A stretch of DNA of 64,000 nucleotides, taken from Megalonaias nervosa. Its lineage: Eukaryota > Mollusca > Bivalvia > Unionida > Unionidae. Each line of letters starts with the position of its first letter. Positions within the stretch are counted from its first letter, which is position 1. The DNA lies in contig JAECUM010004953.1 in the NCBI GenBank assembly GCA_016617855.1, forward strand, positions 57,630-121,629. The letters run 5' to 3'. The notes beneath the pieces were generated by a model, which saw only the letters and a program-made list of their open reading frames with translations, did not search any database and was not told where the DNA came from. Made by a program: the position numbers and the translations under genes. This document shows, in pieces, positions 39,801-52,500 of this stretch.

Positions 39801-42800
39801 ACATTGTCGAAAAAAGGTCAATCATCGGATGTCCCCAGAGTGTACAGATCTGAGTGAAGACTGATTAAGAGACCATTCCGTGTGAAGGACTTGACCTCTT
39901 CTGGATAGAGTGTTGGCCAAGACAATGAGTGTGATTTGGTGCCCCCCATTTGAGGTGACAGGACACCATGACTAAGTGAAAGGCTTTCATGACAGCCTTC
40001 ATGTCGAGGATGATGATGTGCAGAGGCCATTCCCTTGGCTCCCACAAGCTGATGAAGGTAGTGAAGTGAAGCAATAGGCAGGCACCCCAACCAAGCACAA
40101 TGGTGTCAGTGTATATGGTGATTTCCGCTTGGGGATTATCCAGCGGGATTCTCATGGTCAGTCAAGCTGAGTGGCTCCAATGATGCAGGAATGATCTAAT
40201 CTTGTGCAAGAACATGACTGCTTGAACAAGGGGATTTGAAAATGGGTACCACTGTGCCAACAATGTCATCTGTAACGGGTGAATAACAAGATGGCTGAGC
40301 GGGATCAGGCTTGCTGCTGCACTGAATAAGCCAAGGAGAACTCTCTCGCTGAAATCCAAGTCATGTTAGAAATGGCCTCAACAAGTTTGACAATGTTGGT
40401 TATGCGAACACAAGGAAGCTGCACCAAATTCCATTTAGTTAAGAACTCCGTACCCAGATGGACAAAGTTCTGGGATAGACGGAGGTGTGACTTATCCCAG
40501 TTTATTAAAAAGCAGAGATAATCTAAAAGAGAAAGGAGATCATTCCTGCCTTGGAGCAGGATAGAACTTACATGTGTTTCTGGAGGATCTCGTCCAGGTA
40601 CACTGGCATTGTTGTAGATGATGTCAACTGGAACAGGGAGACAATTCAATCCATAATCTGGGTAAAAGATAAGAGGGTAATGTTAAGACCAAAGGGAAGA
40701 ATGGGGAATTGATATTCAAAATGTTGTGGCAAGTGAAACAGAGAAATATGCAGGATATGGGGTGAACAGGGATGTGAAAGTTTGTATTGGTCAGGTCGAG
40801 ACTGATTGCATACTCACCCTTCCTGATGGAGAGGCAGGTTGACCTCATTGTCTCTCCATCTTGAACTTTGGAGGTGCAATGATGATGGGCATCAGCTTGC
40901 CACTTGCTTTCTGAATTTGAAACAGCAGTGAATAAAACTCGGGGACTGTGGTTTTTGTACAATCTCCACTGCCTGTTTTGAGATGAGCAACCATGTCTCC
41001 TGCTGAAGGAAGGCAACCTTCTCCTGATCTGCCAGGACTACTGTGATGAGCGGAGAGGAGGGGATTGGATGAACGAAACCTGAAGCCCCTCCAAAATGAC
41101 CTGGATCACCCACCCATTCTGAGGGAAGAGGGAGATCCTGTGAACCCAAAAACACAGGAGTCGGCAGCCCACAGTTAGGCTGCCTGCAGGCAGTGGGGAG
41201 GGTACGTCAATGCTTGTGGTTTGGAGGACTGATAACAGATAAAGTCTGTTTCTTCCAGCCTTTGTACAATTGCCTCTGATGTTGGTTAGTCTGTAGTCTC
41301 CTGACATGGGGATAGGATTGGTATTGGTGTATATCTGTCTGAGAAAATCCTGTCTTGGGGCTGCCGAGTGTCCCGTAGCACTGGTGGGGCTGAGATGGTT
41401 CAAATGCATGTGCAGGGTGAGCAGTGAGTTGGAGGGGCAGTTCCTGAGCTGCCTGCCTCCAAACTTCTTCGATTCATCCTCCAAAAGCAATGGAGACCCA
41501 AATGGGATCGTCTGTAATACAATGAGCATTGTGCGTTCTAAGCAATGTTGACCTCAGGTATGTGTCCTGTTGGATTAGAACTAAATTGGCCATAGTATGG
41601 TGTGCTGCTCGGTCAAGGACCAGAACAATCCTGGCCATCACATCACAGATGTAGCTATTTTTAGATTGTTTGGCAAGCCAAAATATTGCCAATGAGGCCA
41701 AATCTAACATAGAGGATGTCAACATGATGTTCCGAACTAGCTTAGATGTGGTGTGGAACATGTTCTTATCCACTTTATAGCACAAGGAAGCCAACATATA
41801 TATGGCTGCAAAATTCTTGTTGACAACCGGAAGGTCTGTACTGAAGGCACTGGAGTGCATTGGATACCAACGAGAGGAGGAAGTCGCTGGAACCTGGCTT
41901 TCTGAGAATGCCTCAGAGGTGTCTGGGTTGCCAATCCAGCCAGAAAGCCAGTAGTTAATATCTTTAATTTCTGCCAATTCATAAAGGACCTGGAAAGACA
42001 GCATCTCTTCCTCCACCCCAAAATCAACGTATGCCTGGGCTTTGTAATCCTGGGTAGTGGTAGGTGGTGTAGAAAATTCCGAAATTGACAACACCTGATA
42101 GATTTCTTTGAAGGTGGCCTGAAAGCTGAATTCAGTCCACTCCATTGCGGATCTGAATAAGATGGGTTTGCCAGTGTCTCAATGCATTCACTGTGCACCT
42201 GGTCCTCGTCTGGGTTGGTCTGTACCTCTTCATAAGTCATGACAGGTGGTCCTGACGAATGGCAATGCCACTAGCTCTCCCTTGAGGGTAGGCAGTGAGT
42301 AATCGAAAGTCTGATATAGCAGGAACTGACAGCTGGTGCGAATGATGTGTGGGTTGGCCCAGGTGCTGGCAGTATACAAGACAGTCCGGCAATCACTGGT
42401 ACCGGCCACTCAGACGGCCTGGCTGAACAGACAGAGTTCTCACTGAAATCTCTAGTGTGGTAGTTTTAAGATGCTCCCTGACTTACAGGCCCGAAGGCCA
42501 TTCTTGGACATGTTGGTGGGGGGGATTTATGCCCACTGGGCTGCCTAAACTTGGGGAATACTCCCCAGTGCATCAGTATTGCCAACAATGAATCGTAGGT
42601 TGTCTTCCTTGATTTATTCCAGCTTTTCTTCCCTTCAATGCTGCATGGACTATGCTTTGAACATGCATTTCATGCATTTAGTAAACATTTCTCCTGAAAC
42701 AACACACAAAGAGAAATGGTAGCTGAGACTTTCTCTGACCACATATTACAGATGCTGCATATCATAGATGATGTGCACTTAGTATAAACAACACAAGAAA

Positions 42801-45800
42801 CATGGTAGATTTCAATGCTCTTAAGTTGCATATATAGCATTTAAATGACATTCTTCTGAAATAACACACACAAAAAAAATTTAAGTGGAAATTACTAAGT
42901 CGCTAAAACAGAGATGTGAAAGTATTGTGTCAGAAACCTATGGCCCTGTAATGAACTTACACAATGCTTAGTTTTAATAATTAAACCATAAGTCTATCAA
43001 AACAGCATGAAATGTGAAAAATCTAAGCATAAATATCAAGCAGCACTTTAGAATTTTGCTAATAAGAGCTCCATAATGTACCGAGTAAGTGAACAAAGTC
43101 AAAGGCATGCTAACTCATAATGATCTTGTATAAGGTTAATGATAGAGAGGTGGAAAAGGGGTCTTAAAAGAGGAAGTCCTGAAAGGACACAAAAACACTC
43201 AAAATTTGTAGAATTTGTAAAATAATGCATACAACCTGCAGCAGATTGATAAATCTGCACAATAAATCCAAAAGCAATGTTGGATGGGCCTACAGGAACA
43301 CAAAATGGCTGGACTGTCGGAGGATGGACTGATACAAAAACACTCAAAATTTGTAGAATTTGTAAAATAATGCATACAACCTGCAGCAGATTGATAAATC
43401 TGCACAATAAATCCAAAAGCAATGTTGGATGGGCCTACAGGAACATAAAATGGCTGGACTGTCAGAGGATGGACTGTACGACGTGCTCTGTACGGCACTA
43501 AAGCTAAAACCTAGTGAAATCTGGTGGTGCCAAGGGGAGGTAATGGGCAAGAGTTACTGCCCTTTGTCTATTGAACACAAGAAGATGTTTGTATTTCAGT
43601 AGGGCTGGATTCACAAGGTAGTAGGCTAATATTCCTAACATAATGAGATTGGGGAATGTATTTGAAGAAGAAATGGCAAAATCTAGATGGAAAATAATGA
43701 CTAAACTGGAGAACTCATGTTTAAAATTCTGGTGACAACAAAATAACTTGGATGTAATGATTAATGTCATGCAATAATAAGCACACATCCGTCTTCACCA
43801 TAGCTATTCATGAAAATCAGGTACAAATGAGTGACTTGCTAAATAAATTTCATAAAAATTCTACATTATTTCACAATGGGTCAAATTCAAATTATGAAAA
43901 AAATATTTTCAGATGTCCATGAGGCTGCATTTCACATTATTTTGACGATCTCTAAACACTATGCCAGAAAGTTGCTAAATGTTTGCTCAAATCCTACTTG
44001 ACTACTTTGTAAATGATATTAAATAAAACAGTATATTTACTTTTTAACTTCCCGTCTCTTATCGGCACTTAGCTCATTCCACCACAGATGAAAGAAGGAC
44101 ATTTCAGCATAAATAAACTTCCTACGACTGTCCTCCTTCAACTTGATGAGCATACTGTTGAAAATATTCCTTGTCTGCTGCTTATAGTAGTCCATAAATG
44201 TCTTCACCCACCCTAAATTACGAATAAAGAATTCTGAGGTCAGCTAAGCTCATAGGGGGTTGCCTCCCTCTATTATGTATATTCTCCTCAAGGCAGGCCA
44301 CCCAGATGAAAGCCAATCTACTTTATAAACGGCACAGATCCAGACCTGCCAGCATATAATGTGGTGGCAGACCTGGGTCTGTGCAATTTCTTAGGAGTAA
44401 TCAATAGAACAAACATATATACTGGTCTGCAGGTGCATTATGCTATTGCAGATTAGAATCTTTGTTGTTTGCAGTTTGACTTGACTTATAAACAATTATC
44501 AACGGTACTTCTGTAAACAATTTCCATAATTTTATCTTAATGAGGTTGTAATTTTCAATCAAAAACTTCTTGCAGAAGGGATGGATGCTTTAGTGGGTGA
44601 CCACTGCATGTGATCATTGTAAGTGAAAATTGTATAGTTGTACAAATGCCAATGATTATCAGAGTCTATTTGATCTGATACATTGTTACAATCTCAAAAG
44701 TAAACTTAATGTGTGATCACGAATCTAAGTATTGAAAGACAAGCATTACATCAAATATTTTCCAATAAACAACAATACTCTCTGCTTAGTAAGTCTATTT
44801 TATATTAAAATAAAGTTGGAATGTAAAATCTCAGTAAGACTAGTAACATTTTATTTATTAGGTACTAACAACTACCTACAAAATAAGCCTAAAATTTATA
44901 TTTTCCCATTTATTGATACTGGACAAGGCAATATTAAGTCATTTTTAAAACTTCAATGCAGAGTATCTGATGTCATATTGTTGGTGACAGCGAACACCCA
45001 AATAAAAGGTAAAGCAAGGTTTATAAATCTTGCTTTATAAGCTTTTGCAAGGTTTATAAATCTTGCTTTATAACCTTTTGGTTCAATTTTCTTCAAAAGT
45101 TCCGACGCGAAAGCAAGATATGTAATTTAAATGATCCACAGGAACTTTATCATTATGATATAAGAAAATGCTAATGTAAAAGACAGTATAATGGATATTT
45201 TGCTAAGCAAATAAAATCATCAGTTACATTCCCAGAACTTATATATAAAAAGGAAAAGAAAGAAAAGATTTGACTGCATGAAAATCTTGATCTGGGTCAT
45301 ATAGACCATTCATGATGACTAGAATATCACATAACTTCCATGTTACAAAATAGTGATTAACGCAGTCATACACTTGCTGTAGTACCTGGGTCATTATGTG
45401 AATGGGCCACAACAAAGACTTTGAGCTGTTTGTTTTTCCATTCATTATGATCATATGTCACATTCCATCCCTGCTTCCAGGCCCCTCCATCTGGGTTGTC
45501 AAAAGGCAGCATGTCAAAGAGATCCATCATCTGTTATGGACAGGAAGACATGAGATAATAAATTCACTTTTGCTTTTCGTACATGACTGCATCGGCAGTA
45601 TTATGTTCATACAATTTCAATTACAACACGTGACACTGTCTATTGACAATCTGAAGAAACTTTAAAAGCAGATCTATCAAATAATAGCAAATAAAACAAG
45701 CTTTACAATACCTATCCTTTTGTACTATGTGATAATAAGAATAAAAATTATACAAAAAAAACTAACTATTAAGAGCTGAATTGTTTCAATCTTTCAAGTA

Positions 45801-46453
45801 CAACATACTGGCCTTCAAGTACCAAGCATTGGCCTTAAAGTACCATGCACTGGTTTTCAAGCACCAAGCATAGTTTTAAAGCATCATGTATTGGTCTTCA
45901 TGTACCAAGCAAAGTTTTAAAGTATCATGTACTGGCCTTAAAGTACCAAGCATTGGCCTGACAATGGCCTTAAAGTACAATGCACTTGCCTTCAAGTACC
46001 AAGCACTGGCCTTAAAGTAGCATGTATTGGCCTTAAGTCCCATGCAATGGACTTTAAGTACCAAGTATTGACCTTAAATACCATGTACCGGCCTTCAAGT
46101 ACCAAGCATTGGCCTTAAAGTACAGTGCAGTCTTCAAGTACCGTGTATTGGCCTTGAAGTCCCATGCACTGGCCTTTAAGTACTCAGTACTGGCCCTGAA
46201 GTACCAAGCATTGGCCTTAAAGTCTCTTGCACTGGCCTTTAAGTACTAAGTACTGGCCTTAAAGTACTGTGCAGTCTTCAAGTACCAAGTATTGGCCATA
46301 AAGACACAAATCAAGGTAAACAGGGTGACTGTTTCGAGAACTGACTGATTACAATTCATACAACATTACAAGAAGTTTACATGGCTATGAACAGAGATGT
46401 ATTTAAATTGAAATTATAAAATCTGGAATTATAGAAGATTCTGGAAGCCAGTT

Positions 46454-46521
<68 letters not shown>

Positions 46522-49500
46522 AATATAATGTAATATCCCCTTACTCTCCAGGAATAAAGAAAACCAATGGCATATATGACTTTAATCATACTGTTTTGAT
46601 AAACAACATACCCAGATGACATACTGACCCCTACATGGCCACATAAAAAGTGATTGATTAATTGATTGTATTATTACGGCACATCAGCACTGTTTAGCTA
46701 TTTAGTGCCATACAAAAGGTTAGATGTAGGATTAATTAAAAGTGATAAAACGTTTCTTATCGACCAGCATTAAAAAAATCAAACAGTTAAAAACAAAACA
46801 TTAAGATGGTAAAGGTGATATATAAATCTTCCCAATCAACGAGGAATGTAAATAGTGTATGTTAATGAAGATTTAGATGAAAATGTATTGAATATAAATG
46901 AGGGTATATACATTACATAAAAATGCTCAAGGTGATAGCATAAAAATTATGGTTTAGAATAAATGTTTACTTCTTTCAGGAATTTTATAATACAAGAGAC
47001 ATTTATTGTATTAAAAAGTTCCTTCATGTCCTGCACATTGAAGTACTGATTGCACGTAGGTTGGAGGTCAAAACACTCTATCATAAAGTGCTTAACAGTG
47101 AATGGTTCATTGCAAGAAATACACTTTGGTGGGTCTTCACCTTTTAGCATGTGGGAGTGGGTTATATAAATATGACCAATTTGAATTCTTGCAATGACTA
47201 TCTCCTCCCTACGGATGGTTCTGTAGGAAGGAGTCCATTCTCCTAGGGATGACTTGATTGCATGAAGTTTGTTATTCACTGCATCATTCCATGATGCCTG
47301 CCACTTCTGACATAAAGACTCTTTGATACTAGGTTTAAAATCAGTATAAGGTATTTTTTTAAAAAATCAGATGGTTCTAGGGATAGGGCCATGTTTGCAG
47401 CACAATCTGCCTTTTCATTATCTTTAATACCAATATGGCTGGGTAACCAACAGTATACTATATTGTGGGAGGTACTCAGCTCAGTATATTTGATGAGAAT
47501 ATTGGTTAATAATGGGTTTTCCAGTTTTCTACTGTGAAGTGACTGAAGTACTGATAGTGAGTTGGAGAAGATAATGCTGTTTAAAATACATTTGCTTTCG
47601 ATATATTGCAGAGCAAGGTGTACTGCTCTGATTTCAACTGAAAAAAATTGATGTACCATTTGGTAAGCAAACTTGTGTTCTGTGTTTTCCACTAATGAAG
47701 GCTGTAGCACCCTTTTCCTCATCCTTTGATCCATCAGTATACATTTTTGTATAGTTTTTAAATTCAGTGAGGAGTTCATGATAAGAGTTGTGGAAGATGG
47801 AGGGGTTTGTCTCAAGATTTTTTTCCATCATGTGGCATAAAAAGCACTTTTGGTTGCTTAAGTAGCCAGGGAGGTGTTTCTGAGAAGGATGTTTTCTGAA
47901 TTTTTGAAAGATCAATTTTTATACTATCAAGGCTCGATGATATTCTAATGCCAAAGAAGGTATGGTGTTTTTGGTTTAATTTGTATAAGGTTTTGTATTT
48001 GGGTTGAAAAACAGCCGAAAAAGCAGGGTTCAGAGGATTCGATCTTAATCTGAGAGCATACTGTATGGAAAGCATTTCTCTACGATGTGATAAAGGTGGC
48101 TTGTTCGCTTCAGTGAGAAGGCTTTCACATGGGGATGTCTTAAATGCTCCCAGAGCGAGTCTTATTCTTTGATGAATTGGATCAAGCATCTTCAAGAATG
48201 ACTTTCTAGCTTAACCATAAACAATGCAACCATAGTCCAGTCTGGAGCGAATAAACGTTCTATATAAATTGAGGATGACGTTTTTATCAGCACCCCAGTC
48301 AGTGTGTGCTACTACTTTAAGTAGATCTAGAGATTTCAAGCATTTAGCTTTCAAGATCTCTAGGTTTGGAATAAAAGTCAGTTTTCTGTCGAATACCTAA
48401 AAACTTTGTTTCCTCAACAACTGGAACTGACCTTACAGGAGATGCTAATGTATTTAGTATATAATCTTATCCTGATTAATTTTATCTGGTTAATGTTCAT
48501 ACTGCCTTGGAAGTAAATGAATTAAAAATTAATAACAAAATAGTAAATAATTACTGTTTAGAAGTATACTGTTGTACATAATAATTTTAAAGTTCTAATA
48601 TGTTCATCAGATGGAATTTTGATCACTGATGTCTGTTAATGTAAACATGTAAATGTATGCCAAATATATAGCACAATAATTATCTGAAACCATTGTTTTT
48701 GTATTTCTTTATTATTACATTTTTGTATCCCCAGCCCTCCTTCAGCCCAATGAGAAAGTAAAGAGTGTCTGAAAGATCGAGACGATGAATCATTGTATTT
48801 GGGACAAGCCAACATTACAGTGTAAATTTTCAAACTTTAAAATAACGTCTGGGGTTCAGTGCTTCCTGTACAAGAAAAGTAATATACATCAAAGCCTGAA
48901 AGTTGGGGGGGGGGGGTCTCCACCCATATTCAAGAAATGTATATTTCTACATATATTTTTCAGTTTCAATTACTTTTTTTTCCCTGCAAGCCATCGACAT
49001 GATATGCTATTCTACATACTATATGCAAACAAACGTGTTGTAATTGCCATCAATTGTTTCCATATTCAGCTGATCGTACACGCAACCACATAAACATTTT
49101 TATCCATTGAAGTTTTGTCTATGTTTCGGGAAAAGAAGACATCTAATTCCTCCATTTAGACAATCTGGATATCGACAGTCAGAATTACAGGGCTCACACT
49201 GACTTCTCTTTATCCTTATCAATCAACAAATCATTGCAAAAATTGTAAATACTTATCATAATCAATTCATTATTGCCACAAGCAGCTTGTTGGAGGAAAA
49301 ATGGCGGACATAAGCAATGTCTGGAGGTGTCTAATTTATGCTCGCTGATTGGTTAATTGATCAGTATGACTGACAAGTGGCGATAGGTCAACAGGTGTTC
49401 TGTCCAGTGCGAGTTCAGGATCATCATGATGTCTTCGTAACTGACAGAAATGCATACACACCATTTTTGATTTCGAGAATTTGAAACCGTTAGTATTGGC

Positions 49501-52500
49501 CCAATTCTGAATCTTGTTTATATTTTGATGTAGTTGTCTTTCAACTGTATGCATGCGCTTTGATCGATAACATATTAGAATATCATCAACATATAAGGAG
49601 CAATCCACACCAGAAGCCAAACACTTGGTGATGCTATTTATTTTGATTGAAAAGTGTCACAGATAAAATACTGCCCTGGGGCACACCCATCTCTTGCTCG
49701 CGCTTATCAGAGAGGGTGCAGCCCACGTGTACCTTGAATTCTCTGTCTGACAGAAAGTTCAATATGAAAGAGGACAGACAACCTTTTAGACCCAGATTGT
49801 GCAGGACATTCAGTATCCCGTACTTCCATGTTGTATCATAGGCCTTTTCTAAATCAAAGAAAACCGCTACCAAATGTTCCTTCTTGATAAATGTGCCATG
49901 AATAAATGTTTCCAGTCTAACCAGATGATCATTCGTGCTACGGCCACACTGAAAGACACTTTGGAAAGGAGATATCTAATTGCTAGTTTCCAAGTACCAT
50001 ACAAGCCAAGAATTCATCATCTGTTCCATTGTTTTGCACACACAGCTCATCACAGCAATGGGGCGATAGTTGGTAGGATCTGCGCTATCTTTTACCTGGT
50101 TTGGAAATTGGTATTACTGTTGCCTCTGTCCAAATATTTGGTACATTACCAGTAATCCATAAATCAGTGAAGATTTCCAGAAGAACTGTTAATGATGGTT
50201 CTGGTAGGTGTTTCAAATACTGGTAATGTATATCGTCAGGCCCCATGGATGTATCATGGGCCTTGTTCCAAGATTCCATAAGCTCCAACAGTGAAAATAC
50301 TTTGTGAGTTATTCAATGTGAATTTCAACCGTGTCTTTTCTTTTTGAGTTTTTAATCTTCAGAAGGCTTCTGAATAATTAGATGAAGAATTTTTAGAGAA
50401 ACTATCAGCAAGTATATTAACTATGTCATGTTTGGAATTGAAATTCTTGTTGTTTAGTTTCAAATGTCGGAAAGAATTGTGTTTTCCCTTTCCATTTATT
50501 TTGCAAATCATTTCCCAAATCTTCTTTATAGAGGAACGAGAATTTAAAGTTGAAACATATTTTTTCCATGATGCTCTTTTTACTTTCTTTAATCATGTGT
50601 TGAGCTTTGGCCCGAACAATACAGTACTTAGTTAAATTTTTGGGCGTTGGACGATTATTAAAATATTTCAGTGCTTCTCAGCATTGCCTAATGGCTTCTT
50701 TACATTCTTTGCTGAACCATGGTTTTTGGGTTCTTTTACAGTTCAGTGAGGACTTGGGAATGGATTCTTCTACAATCTTGATTAAGACAGAAGTAAAATA
50801 CTGAATAGGGTCACTGTTGTTTAAAACAGTATCCCTGTTAAACCTAGCAGTATGAAGTGTTTCAAATTTGGCCAAGTTGGCCTTCTTTAAATTCCATTGT
50901 TGAATTGCTTCATCGATTGTAACATTGGCATTCTTAAGAGAGAATGGAAAGTGGTCACTGCTGTGAAGGTCATCAGCAACCTTCCAATTATAATCCAAAA
51001 GCAGTGAAGAACAAATTGTCAAACCAATACACATGTATGTACCAATTCCTGGGTGTCAATATGTCGGCGATTTGGTGTTATATAGACACAAGTCGTGTCT
51101 AGAAATGAAATCTTCTACCTTTTTGCCCCTGTCGCTTATGTAGTTTGATCCCCATAAAATGTTATGGGCATTAAAATTCCCAAGCAGAACAAATGGGGCA
51201 GGCAGTTGTTGAACAAGGATGTCTAGGTCATTTGGTAGTAGGTTGGTGTTTAGTGGTGTATAAATAGAACAAAAGGAAATCACTCGATGTAGTGTGATGC
51301 TTACTGCAATGGCTTGTAAATTTGTGTTTAAGGGAATGATGCTATGAGGAGCCCTATTGTTCACAACAACGGAAACTCCTCCAGAGGCCCTGTCACCATT
51401 TTTGGAGTATGTGTTAAAAAAGGAGTAGTTTTTAAGTGTGATGTTGTCCATGTCTTTTAAAAATGTTGCCTGCAAGATCATGTTCGTTTAAATGCCGAAG
51501 AATATCACTGTAGTTGGTTTTAAGTCCTCGGCAATTCCATTGTATGATGGTGTTTTTCATTATGGATCTTTATCAATTAAAATGGATGTAACTAGGTTAG
51601 GCCTTTCACGGTGAAATATATGGGTTTATTTCTCTGAAGGAAGAATGGGATTAAATTTTTGGTTGTAGTTTTGGTTGTAAGTCTAGAGCCACCTTGAGTA
51701 CATGGAGCAGTTTCTTCTGCATCCATATCCTCAGTCTCCAAACCTGTTGTGCAGCTTTATGGGGTCATCAGACCCCATTTGCTACCGATTTGTTTGTGAC
51801 CTTTTTTTTCACTGTTTGGTGATTTTGGTGGTGTTGTTCAAGGTTATTTGAATCAATATTGAGTTTTTCTGATGTTTATATTGTGGGGTGTTTGAGCTGG
51901 ATGGTAATTCAGGTGGGCTTGTTTGGGTTTGGGCATCTTTCATTGTTTTTGGATTGTTTGTCACAACAGTTGAGAAGGTTGGGCCAGGGAGAGATGTTCT
52001 AACTTGTACAAGCTCTCTGGCCTCTGGATAGGAGATGTTGGAGGTGTACTTAACCCTCTGTATTTCCTTCTCCTGTTTCCCAGTGTCACAATCCGTTGAA
52101 TTGGCATGGTGCTCCTTTCCATAGTTGACAATGCGAAGTGGCTCTACACTTGGATTCCCAATGAGAAGGGTCTCTGCATTGACCACATACTTTCTGAGCA
52201 TCTGTCTTCATGATGGCCATATTTTTTACATTTGAGGCATCGAAGGGGATTTGGTATATTTATCTCAACCTTGACTTGTAAAAATCCAGCTTTGACCACT
52301 TTAGGTACTGTTGGTTTGTTGAAGGTGAGTATAATGGTATTGGTGTCCTGCAGACTGTTGTTACATTTGATATGAATTCGAAGAACTGCAATGACACCTT
52401 CATTTTTCATCCCTTCGATGATTTCTGTGTCGCTGACTCCAGCCAAGTCACGGCAACAAATGATGCCTTTTGATGTATTAAGTGATGTGTGTGCGAAACA

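Larger units (their letters stand above)
37917..43700 (-). mobile_element. DIRS-like retrotransposon, nearly full length, decayed
   Basis: Read on the minus strand: inverted terminal repeat (43700-43500), tandem-repeated leader, gag, RT-RNase H, tyrosine recombinase, internal complementary region (38160-38275) and inverted terminal repeat (38108-37917). This order, with a recombinase instead of an integrase and inverted termini, is that of DIRS elements. Frameshifts and stops occur throughout. No methyltransferase domain was recognised. Confidence 0.88.

Noticed and set aside
43099..43550. Repeated reading frames as a repeat-containing protein
   Set aside because: They arise from a 145 bp tandem duplication in the DIRS leader and have no start or domain support.
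45876..46064. Frame with repeated LKAS/YFKA residues as a peptide gene
   Set aside because: It is translation of the 20 bp minisatellite.
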